In this document: piece by piece, positions 34,040 to 42,239 of the stretch
How positions within the stretch are numbered: position 1 is the stretch's first letter
How the letters are laid out: every line of letters begins with the position of its first letter
Assembly: GCA_052143835.1 (NCBI GenBank)
Contig: JBKQRV010000027.1
Location: 29,619 to 93,618, forward strand
Length of the DNA: 64,000 bases
Source of the DNA: DASPPM01 sp052143835
GTDB taxonomy: Bacteria; Pseudomonadota; Alphaproteobacteria; JACZXZ01
Reading direction: 5' to 3'
Translations under genes and position numbers: made by a program
Notes under the pieces: generated by a model
What the model was told of the DNA's origin: nothing
Database searches by the model: none
The model's input: the letters and a program-made list of their open reading frames with translations, nothing else

Positions 34040-34540
34040 ATGAAACGGACATCGTCCATTCTGCTCGCGGCACTCCTGCTGCCAACGGCGGCGGTGATGG
34101 CTGGCGAGACGGTCTCGGGTCCCGCCACGGTAATCGACGGGAGCACGCTCGCGGTCGGCGGCGTCACCTTCCACCTCGCCGATACGGTCGCCCCGGGGCG
34201 CGACCAGATCTGCCGCAGGGGAGGTGCGGATTGGCCGTGCGGTCAAGCGGCCGCGGCCAAGCTTAGCGAGCTGATCGCCGGCCGCACGGTCAAGTGCGAC
34301 GATCTCGGGCGGGATCTCGACCAGCAGCAGCTCGCCGTCTGCTATGCCGGCGACGAGGAGCTCAACCGCGACATGATCGCCGCAGGAATGGCGCTCGTGC
34401 ACTGGCAAGTCGGACTCGACTACGCCGAGGTGCAGTCGGTCGCCAAGGCGGCGCATCTCGGTCTCTGGTCCGCGAGCTTCGACGATCCATGGGACTGGCG
34501 GCGCAAGCACGCGACTGCCGCGAGCACGCCGCACTCGTAA
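34040..34540 (+). CDS. secreted SNase-fold (thermonuclease-like) protein with lost catalytic residues
   Basis: 166 aa. A signal peptide (MKRTSSILLAALLLPTAAVMAG) precedes an OB/SNase-like domain: PATVIDGSTLAVGGVTFHLADTVAPGRDQICR, WPCGQAAAAKLSELIAGRTVKCDD, and ELNRDMIAAGMALVHW. In active members the corresponding motifs are DGDT, IRLxGIDAPE and YGRxxA. Here DGST, FHLADTVAPG and LDQQQLAV replace them, so the metal Asp, both Args and the Glu base appear to be lost. The four Cys (ICRR, PCGQ, KCDD, VCYA) typical of the bacterial exported subfamily are kept, so the fold is probably sound. It is likely a non-catalytic binding protein. Confidence 0.75.
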   Translation: MKRTSSILLAALLLPTAAVMAGETVSGPATVIDGSTLAVGGVTFHLADTVAPGRDQICRRGGADWPCGQAAAAKLSELIAGRTVKCDDLGRDLDQQQLAVCYAGDEELNRDMIAAGMALVHWQVGLDYAEVQSVAKAAHLGLWSASFDDPWDWRRKHATAASTPHS

Positions 34541-34564
34541 AGGCGCGCCGTCGCGCTGTGCCGC

Positions 34565-35794
34565 TCACCTGCCTCCGAGACGGAATAGGAGAGCGAAGCC
34601 GCTGGCGAGTGCTAATGCCGCGACCGCGTTGAAGGCCGCCATATAGCTGCCAAGCGAGCCCAGGATCGCGCTGAAAAGCGCCGGAACCACCACCACGCCG
34701 GCGAAGGTGACGAAGCTCGCGCCGCCGGTGACCTCGCCGGCGCGGCCGGGCGGCGAATAGCGCGCGACCTGGGCGAGGTGCACGCCGTTCCAGGCGACCG
34801 CCGTGCCGCCGTAGGCGGTGGACACGGCAAGGATGGCGATGAGCGGCCAGCTGGCCGTGAAGAGCCCGACAAGCACCGCCGAGAGCGCCATGGTGACCCC
34901 GAGAATGCCGAGAAGCCGGATCGGCGACACGAAACGGTCGGCGATCAACCCCCACAAGGGCCGCCCGATCACCCCGGCCCCTTGGGCGAAGGCGAGCACC
35001 ACGCCTGCAAGCACCACCGACATGCCAATACGCCCGTTGAGATAGGTGACGAGGAAGGTGCCGAGGCTCGTCTGCATGCCCGCGAAGGCGAAGGAGACGA
35101 GAGAGAGCCTGCGCAGCTCGGGCGAGCGGAAGACGAGGCGGAACGGTCCCACCACATGGGCGAGGGAGAAGAGCGGACGGCGGCGCTCGAGCTCGATGTC
35201 GAGGCCCGCGCGCAGCGGCTCGGAGGCCGCCGCGACAACGAGGCAGAGTGCCGCCGTCGCGAGTGCCGCGCCGCGCCAGCCGAGCAGTGCCGCCAGGCCA
35301 GGCGCTACGGCGCCTGCCAAGGCGTTGCCGAGGGGCACACCCGTCTGCTTGATCGAGAATACGAGGTTCATGCGCGCGGGCGGGGTGGTGCGCGCGAGAA
35401 TATGGGAGGAGGCGGGCGTGATCGGCCCGTAGCCGATGCCCACGACCGCAGCGGCGGCAAGCACGGCAAGTGGGGTGCCCAGCGTGGCGAGCGCAAGACC
35501 CGCGCCGCAAAGAACGAGGCTGAGCTGGCTCACCCGCAAGGGCCCGAGGCGGGCGATGAAGCCGCCGCTGACCAGTGCAGCGCTCGCCCCGAAGGCATAG
35601 CTCACCGAGACATAGATGCCGACGAGATAGGGCCCGACGCCGATATCGCCTGCCGCGAGCGGGGCCAGTACCGGCCCGGTGAGCGAGGTCCACGCGGCCA
35701 GCATCTGGATCGAGAGTGTCGCGATCAGCGCAAATCGTCCTTGCCCCGGGGCGGGAGCCGGTGGTGGGGAGGCAGAAAAAGTGCTTTGCGGCAT
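34565..35794 (-). CDS. MFS transporter
   Basis: About 409 aa from ATG 35794 (MPQSTFSAS); the frame to 35878 adds 28 doubtful residues. Twelve hydrophobic segments are arranged in two six-helix halves with the cytoplasmic loop between. The first half begins FALIATLSIQMLAAWTSLTGPVLAPLA, and motif-A-like sequence GGFIARLGPLRV follows. The second half begins FRLVFRSPELRRLSLVSFAFAGMQTSLGTFLV and contains GRPLWGLIADRFVSPIRLLG. Substrate is unknown; it resembles CynX/NimT- or YbfB-like carriers. It converges with the SNase-like gene 24 bases away. Confidence 0.85.
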   Translation of the reverse strand: MPQSTFSASPPPAPAPGQGRFALIATLSIQMLAAWTSLTGPVLAPLAAGDIGVGPYLVGIYVSVSYAFGASAALVSGGFIARLGPLRVSQLSLVLCGAGLALATLGTPLAVLAAAAVVGIGYGPITPASSHILARTTPPARMNLVFSIKQTGVPLGNALAGAVAPGLAALLGWRGAALATAALCLVVAAASEPLRAGLDIELERRRPLFSLAHVVGPFRLVFRSPELRRLSLVSFAFAGMQTSLGTFLVTYLNGRIGMSVVLAGVVLAFAQGAGVIGRPLWGLIADRFVSPIRLLGILGVTMALSAVLVGLFTASWPLIAILAVSTAYGGTAVAWNGVHLAQVARYSPPGRAGEVTGGASFVTFAGVVVVPALFSAILGSLGSYMAAFNAVAALALASGFALLFRLGGR

Positions 35795-36052
35795 TTTTTG
35801 GGGAAACGCGCTGGAGCTGAATCTCGGGTAGGACAGGCTTCCGGCTGTCCTGGCCGCTCTCACGCGGCGCAACATCATAGCGAGTCAATGGAATCTGCGC
35901 GAGGCGTTGCGAAATCGACCGTAAGAGGCACCTCCGAGGAAGAAGAACGGCGCAGGCCGTCACCAGATCTTCACGTCGCTGTAACCGAAATCGCTGCAAG
36001 CTGATGCGAGGGTTCGACCGGGTCCTCAATAGCAACGGACGATGGTCGGCCC

Positions 36053-37447
36053 ATGATCGGCAATGGAGGCATCGGCAAGGTTCTGGCGGGTGCCGCATTC
36101 GCGGCCCTCGTCGCCCTTCCTCTCGGCTCGACAATGCCCGCCGCCGCGCAAACCGCGTCCCCGCCGGCGGCCAAGCTCGAGCGCATCGGCCACATCTTCG
36201 TCGTCTACCTGGAGAACCACAGCTTCGACAAGCTGTTCGGCGCCTTTCCCGGCGCCCGCGGGCTGGCCGCGGCCAAGGGGGCACCGCCGCAGGTGGACAA
36301 AGCGGGCCTGCCCTATGCCAAGCTTCCGCCGGTGATGTATGTCGAGGGCACCGACGAGCCGGTCGTCGACCGCCGCTTTCCCCTGGGCCTTCCCAACCGG
36401 CCCTTCGCCATCGACAAATACGTGCCGATCGCGGAGAAGACCGGCGATCTCGTGCACCGCTGGTATCAGGAGCAGGCCCAGATCGACGGCGGCAAGATGG
36501 ACAAGTTCGTCGCCTATTCGGACGCGGCCACGCTCGCGATGGGCTATTACGACATCCGCAAGACCTCGATCTGGCGCTACGCCCGCGACTTCACGCTCGC
36601 CGACAATTATTTCCACGCCACCTTCGGCGGCTCCTACATGAACCATATTTGGCTCGTCTGCGAATGCGTGACGCGGTACGAGAATGCCCCGGACTCGGTG
36701 AAGGCCACGGTCGATGCGAGCGGTGCCATGATCAAGGACGGCGCCGTGACCCCCGACGGTTACGCGGTCAATACCATCTACAGCGTGAACAGCCCCCATC
36801 CGGCCTCGGCCAAGCCCGAGAGCTTGCTGCCGCCTCAGGAGGGCTTCACTACCATCGGCGACCAGCTCTCCGAGCGCCACATCGGCTGGGCCTGGTATGG
36901 CGGCGGCTGGAGCGACGCGCTCGCGGGTCATCCGGACCCGCTCTTCGAGTACCACCACCAGCCCTTCGCCTATTTCAAGCACTTCGGCGACGGCACGCCG
37001 GGGCGTGCCGAGCATCTCAAGGACGAGGCCGACCTCTTCGCCGACATCGCCAAGGGTACGCTGCCGCCCGTCGCCTTCTGGAAGCCGATCGGCGAGGAGG
37101 ACCAGCACCCCGGCTACGCCGAGCTCGTGGCGGGCGACCACAAGGTCGAGGAGGTGATCGAGAAGGTCCGCACGAGCGCCTTGTGGAAGGACACGGTGAT
37201 CATCATCACCTACGACGAGAACGGCGGCTCTTGGGACCATGTGGCGCCGCCGCGCCTCGACCGCTGGGGGCCGGGCACGCGCGTGCCGCTCATCATCGTC
37301 TCGCCCTTCGCCAAGCGCGGCTACGTCGACCACGCGCTCTATGATACCACCTCCATCCTCAAGCTCATCCACGAGCGCCACCACCTCCCCGCGCTCGGCG
37401 ACCGCGAGGCCAAGGTCGGCGACCTCACCCGCGCGCTCAAGTTCTGA
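36053..37447 (+). CDS. secreted phosphoesterase (PLC/AcpA, alkaline-phosphatase superfamily)
   Basis: 464 aa. A signal peptide (VLAGAAFAALVALPLG...MPAAAQ) is followed by HIFVVYLENHSFDKLFGAFPG, the phosphoesterase family (PF04185) metal/nucleophile motif, where the Glu and Asn of ENHSF bind metal. Later conserved blocks include DNYFHATFGGSYMNHIW, GWAWYGGGW, ITYDENGGSWDHVAPP and RVPLIIVSPFAKRGYVDH. The family includes phospholipase C and acid phosphatase AcpA, and the substrate (phospholipid or phosphate ester) cannot be told apart here. It is exported to periplasm or medium. Start ATG 36053. A MetE-type gene follows 67 bases later. Confidence 0.9.
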   Translation: MIGNGGIGKVLAGAAFAALVALPLGSTMPAAAQTASPPAAKLERIGHIFVVYLENHSFDKLFGAFPGARGLAAAKGAPPQVDKAGLPYAKLPPVMYVEGTDEPVVDRRFPLGLPNRPFAIDKYVPIAEKTGDLVHRWYQEQAQIDGGKMDKFVAYSDAATLAMGYYDIRKTSIWRYARDFTLADNYFHATFGGSYMNHIWLVCECVTRYENAPDSVKATVDASGAMIKDGAVTPDGYAVNTIYSVNSPHPASAKPESLLPPQEGFTTIGDQLSERHIGWAWYGGGWSDALAGHPDPLFEYHHQPFAYFKHFGDGTPGRAEHLKDEADLFADIAKGTLPPVAFWKPIGEEDQHPGYAELVAGDHKVEEVIEKVRTSALWKDTVIIITYDENGGSWDHVAPPRLDRWGPGTRVPLIIVSPFAKRGYVDHALYDTTSILKLIHERHHLPALGDREAKVGDLTRALKF

Positions 37448-37514
37448 CCGTCGCCCGCGCCGCTTCGGCTATGCTAGGCTGGCGGCAGCCGAGCCGCGAG
37501 CCGAGGAGGAGACC

Positions 37515-38630
37515 ATGCCGCCAGCCGAGAAGCCGCCATTCCGCGCCGATCATGTCGGGAGCCTGCTGCGGCCGCCCGAGCTGCTTACTGCGCGCGAGAA
37601 GAAGAAGGCGGGCAAGATCTCGGCCGCCGAGCTGCGCGCGGTCGAGGACAAGTGCATCCGCGAGGTGGTGAAGCTGCAGGAGGATATCGGCCTCAAGGGG
37701 GTCACCGACGGCGAGTTCCGCCGCACCTGGTGGCACCTCGATTTTCTCGAGCGCATCGAGAACGCGACCGTGGTGCCGCCGAGCGTGAAAGCGCATTTCC
37801 ACAGCGAGGAGGGCGATGTCGAGCTGATGCCGCCTGGCTTGCGCGTCACTGGGGTGCTCGCGCGGCCGCGGCCGATCATGCGCGAGGACTTCGCCTTCCT
37901 GAAGTCGGTCGCCAAGGCGACGCCGAAGCTCACCATTCCGTCGCCCAGCACCATGCACTTTCGCGGCGGCCGTCGCGCGATCGACCCGAAGGCCTATCCC
38001 GACATCGCCGGGTTCTACGCCGACCTGGGGCGCGTCTACGCCGAGGAAGTGGCCGACCTCGCGCGCGCGGGCTGCACCTACCTGCAGATCGACGAGGTCA
38101 ATCTCGCCTATCTCTGCGATCCCAAGCTGCGCGAGCAGGTGCGCTCCATCGGCGAGGATCCGGAGAGCTTGCCGAAGACCTATGCCAAGCTCATCAACGC
38201 GGCGATCGCGACCCGGCCGCCGGGCATGACCGTTTGCATGCATCTCTGCCGCGGCAATTTCCAGAGCGCCTGGGTGGCCGAGGGCGGCTACGACCCGGTC
38301 GCCGAGATTCTCTTCAACGAGATCAACGTCGACGGCTATTTCCTCGAGTACGACACGCCGCGCGCCGGCAGCTTCGCCCCCTTGCGTTTCGTGCCCAAGG
38401 GCAAGCGCGTGGTGCTCGGCCTCGTCACCACGAAGAAGGGGGCACTTGAGAAGCCGGAGGAGCTCAAGCGCCGCATCGAGGAGGCGGAGCGCTACGTGCC
38501 GCTCGACCAGCTCGCCTTGAGCCCGCAATGCGGCTTCTCCTCGACCGTCGAGGGCAACCGCATAACCATCGCGGACGAGATCGCCAAGCTCCGCCTCGTG
38601 GTGGCGGTGGCGCGCGAAGTATGGGGATAA
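37515..38630 (+). CDS. MetE C-terminal-domain methyltransferase (cobalamin-independent methionine synthase family)
   Basis: 371 aa from ATG 37515 with GAGGAG upstream; the frame back to 37239 is an artefact. Only the C-terminal catalytic (UROD/MetE-like) barrel is present: FRADHVGSLLRPPELL, GVTDGEFRRTWWHLDFLE, TYLQIDEVNLAYL, and the zinc-site pattern HLCRGN ... EYDTPR ... LSPQCGFSST. His and Cys ligands are visible at HLC and QCGF. Such short proteins (YxjG/MetE-like) transfer methyl groups from unknown donors; some make methionine from homocysteine or mobilise thiols. Classical two-domain MetE is about 750 aa, so this is not it. Confidence 0.85.
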   Translation: MPPAEKPPFRADHVGSLLRPPELLTAREKKKAGKISAAELRAVEDKCIREVVKLQEDIGLKGVTDGEFRRTWWHLDFLERIENATVVPPSVKAHFHSEEGDVELMPPGLRVTGVLARPRPIMREDFAFLKSVAKATPKLTIPSPSTMHFRGGRRAIDPKAYPDIAGFYADLGRVYAEEVADLARAGCTYLQIDEVNLAYLCDPKLREQVRSIGEDPESLPKTYAKLINAAIATRPPGMTVCMHLCRGNFQSAWVAEGGYDPVAEILFNEINVDGYFLEYDTPRAGSFAPLRFVPKGKRVVLGLVTTKKGALEKPEELKRRIEEAERYVPLDQLALSPQCGFSSTVEGNRITIADEIAKLRLVVAVAREVWG

Positions 38631-38762
38631 GGGCGCGGCCGGACGACGGCATTTCGCCCTTCGCGACAGGCCCGCGCCTGTGCGTCTGAGGGATCAGCCG
38701 TGAACGCGGATATGAAGGCGCTCCCGGCCGCCGCAATCCTCATCGGCCGGGACGCGCATCAT

Positions 38763-39947
38763 TCAATGCGACGATGCCTTTGCCGCATCGACCCAGGGCG
38801 GAAACAGCCGGATCATCACCAATAGCAAGAGAAGCGGGGCAACGAGCACCGAGGTTGCGGCCAGGACGCCCTCCCTGCCGAGAAAAACCCAGGGAAAGAC
38901 GAGCAATCCCTTGCCGGTCTTCGCGATCTCCTGGCCCCCGATGACCACGTTGAAGCGCATCATCAAGACTTCGAACAACACGAGGACGGCGCTTACCGTG
39001 ATGCCGAAGACCAGCGCGTTTCCGGTGGTGCGCCGCCAGAACATGTACGAAAGCCAGAGGATCGGCAGCACGGCGCCGATGGCAAACTGCAGGACAAAGA
39101 AGTTAATGACGAGTGGGCCGGTCACGAATTCCCAGATCACGTCGATGCCCTCGCGGCCCTTATAGACGAGCGCGCCGAATTCCACCCCCTCCAGCACCAG
39201 GGTGAACATGACGAAGCCCCACAGCGTATACGCCATGCCTTTTATGCAATCGAGGTCGACCGGCACCTTGCGCAGCCTGCACGACACGACGTAAAGCACG
39301 ATCAACAGCGCAGTGCCCGAAATGATGGCGGAAAACAGAAAGATGGGGGGCATGAGATCGGACGACCACCATTCCCGGGACTTGAGCGACCCGAAGATGA
39401 AGCCGACATAGCCATGCAGGCCGTGAGCCGCGGGGATGCCGATGACGGCCAACGCGAAGATCCATTTCCGGTCGTATCGCATCGCCTTCTCGGACAGGTC
39501 ATAGGACCCGAGGGAGAGCAGGCGGTAGTACCACGCCAGCAAGCCGCGCCTCTGTTGCGCCTGGCGCACGATGTGAGGGCGGAACACGAACCAGGTCTCC
39601 AGCATCAGCAAAATGATGTAGAAGCCGGCCGCATAGCCGAACATGGCCATGGCGGAGATCCAATGCGGCGTCAAAACGGCGTTGAAGGCGCGCTCCGGAT
39701 GGCCGAGATGCAGCAAGAGCGGCGTGGGCACGAAGATCATCAGGCACAGCGAGGTGAGCAAGGCGAAGTGGGCCACGGGCTGAAGGCGCTTTATGCCGAA
39801 TACCTGATACAGGCTCGACACGGTAAAGGCGCCGGCCACGAGCCCGGTGAGATAGGGATAGACGACGATGAGCACCCCCCACGGGAACACCGTCTCGTTG
39901 GGGTAGACGTAGCCGGTGAACGTCGCGACCTCAAAAGGCGGGCCCAT
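38763..39947 (-). CDS. NrfD/PsrC-type polytopic membrane subunit
   Basis: 394 aa. About nine to ten transmembrane helices of the NrfD/PsrC family, which exchange electrons with the quinone pool: FPWGVLIVVYPYLTGLVAGAFTVSSLYQVFG, LLHLGHPERAFNAVLTPHWISAMAMFGYA, and AVIGIPAAHGLHGYVGFIFGSLKSREWW. The ATG at 39947 overlaps the TGA of the upstream FeS gene (TGATG), with GGAGGTGAG as ribosome site, so the two are translationally coupled. It is third in the cytochrome-FeS-NrfD transcript. No heme is visible. It is expected to anchor the FeS protein to the membrane and contact quinol or quinone. Confidence 0.9.
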   Translation of the reverse strand: MGPPFEVATFTGYVYPNETVFPWGVLIVVYPYLTGLVAGAFTVSSLYQVFGIKRLQPVAHFALLTSLCLMIFVPTPLLLHLGHPERAFNAVLTPHWISAMAMFGYAAGFYIILLMLETWFVFRPHIVRQAQQRRGLLAWYYRLLSLGSYDLSEKAMRYDRKWIFALAVIGIPAAHGLHGYVGFIFGSLKSREWWSSDLMPPIFLFSAIISGTALLIVLYVVSCRLRKVPVDLDCIKGMAYTLWGFVMFTLVLEGVEFGALVYKGREGIDVIWEFVTGPLVINFFVLQFAIGAVLPILWLSYMFWRRTTGNALVFGITVSAVLVLFEVLMMRFNVVIGGQEIAKTGKGLLVFPWVFLGREGVLAATSVLVAPLLLLLVMIRLFPPWVDAAKASSH

Positions 39948-40786
39948 CAGCTCACCTCCTTGTCGATGCCGACGTAGAAGACGTTGGGCGCGTTGCCGGT
40001 CTCGGGCCTGAGCACCAGGACGCGATTGTTCCGGACGAACTGGCTGACCGGGCTTTGCTTGTCATTGAGATCGCCGAAGATGCGCGCGCTGACCGGACAA
40101 ACCTCGACGCAGGCGGGTCGCAGTCCTTTGGTGATGCGGTGATAGCACCACGTGCACTTGTCCGAAACCTGCTTGGCTGTATTGAAGAAGCGCGCGCCGT
40201 AAGGGCAAGCCTGCACGCAGTACTGGCAGCCGATGCAGTATTTGTGATCGATGACGACCACGCCGTCCTCGGTCCTGTAGGTGGCGCCCGTCGGGCACAC
40301 TTGGACGCAGGCCGGACGCGTGCAGTGGTTGCACAGCTTGGGCACGAAGAACGCCTTTTCCACCTTGGCGTCCTTGTAGCGGTTGGCGAAGCGATATTCC
40401 TTCTCCGAGCCGGAGGCCGCGATGTTCACCGGATCGGCCTGGCTGTCGATACGCGGCTTGTCCTCGCCTTCGAGATAGACGTAGCGCTCGACCCAGGTGC
40501 GGAAGTGATGCGCGTCGCCGGCGACGTCGTTCTCCGCCTTGCACGCCTCGACGCAGCGCAAGCAGCCGATGCATTTCGTGGCGTCGACGCCGAAGGCCCA
40601 ACGATGCTTGCTCCAGTCGTAGCCCGGGATGTCGGGTTTTGGCGGCTCCGAGGCCGTGGCGGCGGCTTCGCGCACGACGGCATTGGCCGCGATCGCCATG
40701 CCGCCACAGCCAAGGGCAGCGGCAAGGGCCTGAAGGAAGCTCCTACGTCCTCTTCCGCGCTCGGCTGGTGCCTCGTTCTTTTCCAT
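39947..40786 (-). CDS. Tat-exported four-[4Fe-4S] ferredoxin-like subunit (NrfC/DmsB type)
   Basis: 279 aa from ATG 40786, with GAGGAACG just upstream; the frame further upstream runs antisense-like through the cytochrome gene. A twin-arginine signal is plain (RGRRSFLQALAAALG). Sixteen Cys form four cluster motifs: CIGCLRCVEAC, CNHCTRPACVQVC, CIGCQYCVQAC and CTWC...ACVEVC. Being exported on the Tat route it folds and loads clusters in the cytosol and works in the periplasm, passing electrons between the hexaheme cytochrome and NrfD. The usual molybdopterin catalytic partner is not encoded here. Confidence 0.92.
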   Translation of the reverse strand: MEKNEAPAERGRGRRSFLQALAAALGCGGMAIAANAVVREAAATASEPPKPDIPGYDWSKHRWAFGVDATKCIGCLRCVEACKAENDVAGDAHHFRTWVERYVYLEGEDKPRIDSQADPVNIAASGSEKEYRFANRYKDAKVEKAFFVPKLCNHCTRPACVQVCPTGATYRTEDGVVVIDHKYCIGCQYCVQACPYGARFFNTAKQVSDKCTWCYHRITKGLRPACVEVCPVSARIFGDLNDKQSPVSQFVRNNRVLVLRPETGNAPNVFYVGIDKEVS

Positions 40787-40824
40787 TTCAAACGTTCCTC
40801 GTCGGTTTCCCTTAGCCGCGCCCC

Positions 40825-41862
40825 TCACTTGCAATTCGCGTTGGAAAAATAAGCCGCCAGGACTGCCGCATCCGGGTCGCTCAGGGATTTGCTTATCCCG
40901 GCCATGATGCCGTTCTTGCGGCTGCCGTCCTTGTAGGATTGGAGCGCACTGACGAGATAGTCGCTGGACTGGCCGGCAAGGTTCGGCCACGCGGGCTGCC
41001 CGCTGATCCCGGCGGCGCCATGGCAAGCGGCGCATTTGACTGCGAGCTCTTGCCCGGCGGCCGCGGCCTGCTTTCCCCCGTTCTCCGCACTCTTGCAGCT
41101 CGCGCCCGCGAAATACGCCGCGATGTCCCCGATATCCGCATCGCTCAAGTCCTTGACCATTCCAGTCATCACGGCATTGTCGCGCAGGTTCGTCTTGTAA
41201 GCCGTGAGAGCGGCAACGAGATAAGCTTCCTTCTGTCCGGCAAGGCTGGGCCCGGGAAGGTTCTCGCTGACGCCCATCGGGCCATGACATGCAGCACAAG
41301 CGGCGGCCTTCGCTTCTCCCGCGGCCGCATTGCCCGGTGCCGCCGTCGACGCCACAGCCCCGCCGATGATCGCAGGCGAGTGGGGGTTGTGGCAGGTCGT
41401 GCATTGCTCGCCCCCGGCGTGAGAGGCGACGACGATTTGAGGTTGTTCCGCGGGTCTGCCCGCCATCTGCTCGTGGCACAAGGTGCAAAGCTTTACCGTG
41501 TCGGTCGGGACGATCAGCTTGAGATTGTTCGGGTGATCCGGACCGGTCGAGGAGTGCTCGAACATGCCCTTGTTGTCCCGGCTGCCGGCGGGGCCGTGGC
41601 AAATCTCGCAATTGACGACCTTGCCCGCGGCCGTGCTGTTATGAATGCCTTTGGACCATTCCGCGTATTGCTGCGCGTGGCACGATTGGCAATAGGCGGA
41701 GCCTTTGTACTTCGGCTTGTCCGAAGCAATCTCCGCTACGGAAGCTCCCCGGTAGTGACCGTATTCGTAGAATGTAGCGGCGGTGAAATAAGTTCTGGCC
41801 GCGTACCCGATTGCGCCGAGAGCCACGACGAGCAGGATGAGCCGGACAATATGCTTCGGCAT
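40825..41862 (-). CDS. hexaheme membrane-anchored cytochrome c (tetraheme plus two class I domains)
   Basis: 345 aa. An uncleaved-looking N-terminal helix (IVRLILLVVALGAIGYAA) anchors it. Six CxxCH sites are present: CQSCH, CEICH, CTLCH, CTTCH, then CAACH and CAACH. The first four, in the N-terminal half, resemble a NapC/NrfH-like or cytochrome c-type tetraheme arrangement. The last two each start a class I cytochrome c553-like domain (AACHGPMGVSENLPGPSLAGQ and AACHGAAGISGQPAWPNLAGQ) with Met ligand candidates near TGMVKDLSD and AGISKSLSD. It is first gene of the operon, followed by the FeS and NrfD subunits. It is the likely periplasmic electron exit or entry point. Confidence 0.9.
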   Translation of the reverse strand: MPKHIVRLILLVVALGAIGYAARTYFTAATFYEYGHYRGASVAEIASDKPKYKGSAYCQSCHAQQYAEWSKGIHNSTAAGKVVNCEICHGPAGSRDNKGMFEHSSTGPDHPNNLKLIVPTDTVKLCTLCHEQMAGRPAEQPQIVVASHAGGEQCTTCHNPHSPAIIGGAVASTAAPGNAAAGEAKAAACAACHGPMGVSENLPGPSLAGQKEAYLVAALTAYKTNLRDNAVMTGMVKDLSDADIGDIAAYFAGASCKSAENGGKQAAAAGQELAVKCAACHGAAGISGQPAWPNLAGQSSDYLVSALQSYKDGSRKNGIMAGISKSLSDPDAAVLAAYFSNANCK

Positions 41863-42149
41863 GAGTTCCCAGTTTCACAGACGGGCCCGGCCTGTTCCGC
41901 GTCGGCATTGAGTCGCGCCAATCGCACACGGCCGTTCGATCAGTCTTGTCTTCCAGTGCCCCCGCGTTGCGCGCCTCCGCGCTGTCGTCGAATGCGGCCA
42001 AGAAATCGCTTTCGGGGCGCTCCGTCGTTGACCTGGATCAATTGTCGTCTCGAATTCATCCGCGCGGGCGTGACGGCGCGCCGCGCGCCGCCCGAGCGAG
42101 GTGTCGCGCCATGGATTGCCAGGGAGCATTGTCGTTTCTGCATTGATTC
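41863..42149. other. intergenic region between the cytochrome operon and tRNA-Ser
   Basis: About 290 bases. It should contain the promoter of the cytochrome-FeS-NrfD operon, read leftward. No convincing hexamers, RNA or ORF with codon bias were found. Confidence 0.4.
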
Positions 42150-42239
42150 TGGCGGATGGGGTGGGATTCGAACCCACGAGACGCTCGCGCGTCTGCCGGT
42201 TTTCAAGACCGGTGCCTTAAACCGCTCGGCCACCCATCC
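42150..42239 (-). tRNA. tRNA-Ser (anticodon UGA)
   Basis: Read on the minus strand, the 90-base gene starts GGATGGGTGGCCGAGCGGTT at 42239. The acceptor stem GGATGGG pairs with CCCATCC, the D loop has GGTTTAAGGCA, and the anticodon stem-loop CGGTCTTGAAAACCG gives anticodon TGA (serine, UCA codons). A long variable arm (GACGCGCGAGCGTC) is typical of tRNA-Ser. The T arm is GTGGGTTCGAATCCCAC, followed by discriminator G and an encoded CCA. No gene or integrase remnant sits immediately next to it, so it is not clearly an attachment site. Confidence 0.95.

Noticed and set aside
40787..41611. N-terminal extension of the Tat FeS subunit through the cytochrome gene
   Set aside because: It would place the Tat signal internally. 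It overlaps the hexaheme cytochrome in another frame, and the real ATG 40786 has a ribosome site.
42150..42239. tRNA-Ser as an integration site for an island
   Set aside because: No integrase, direct repeat of the tRNA 3' end, or mobility gene was seen on either side.
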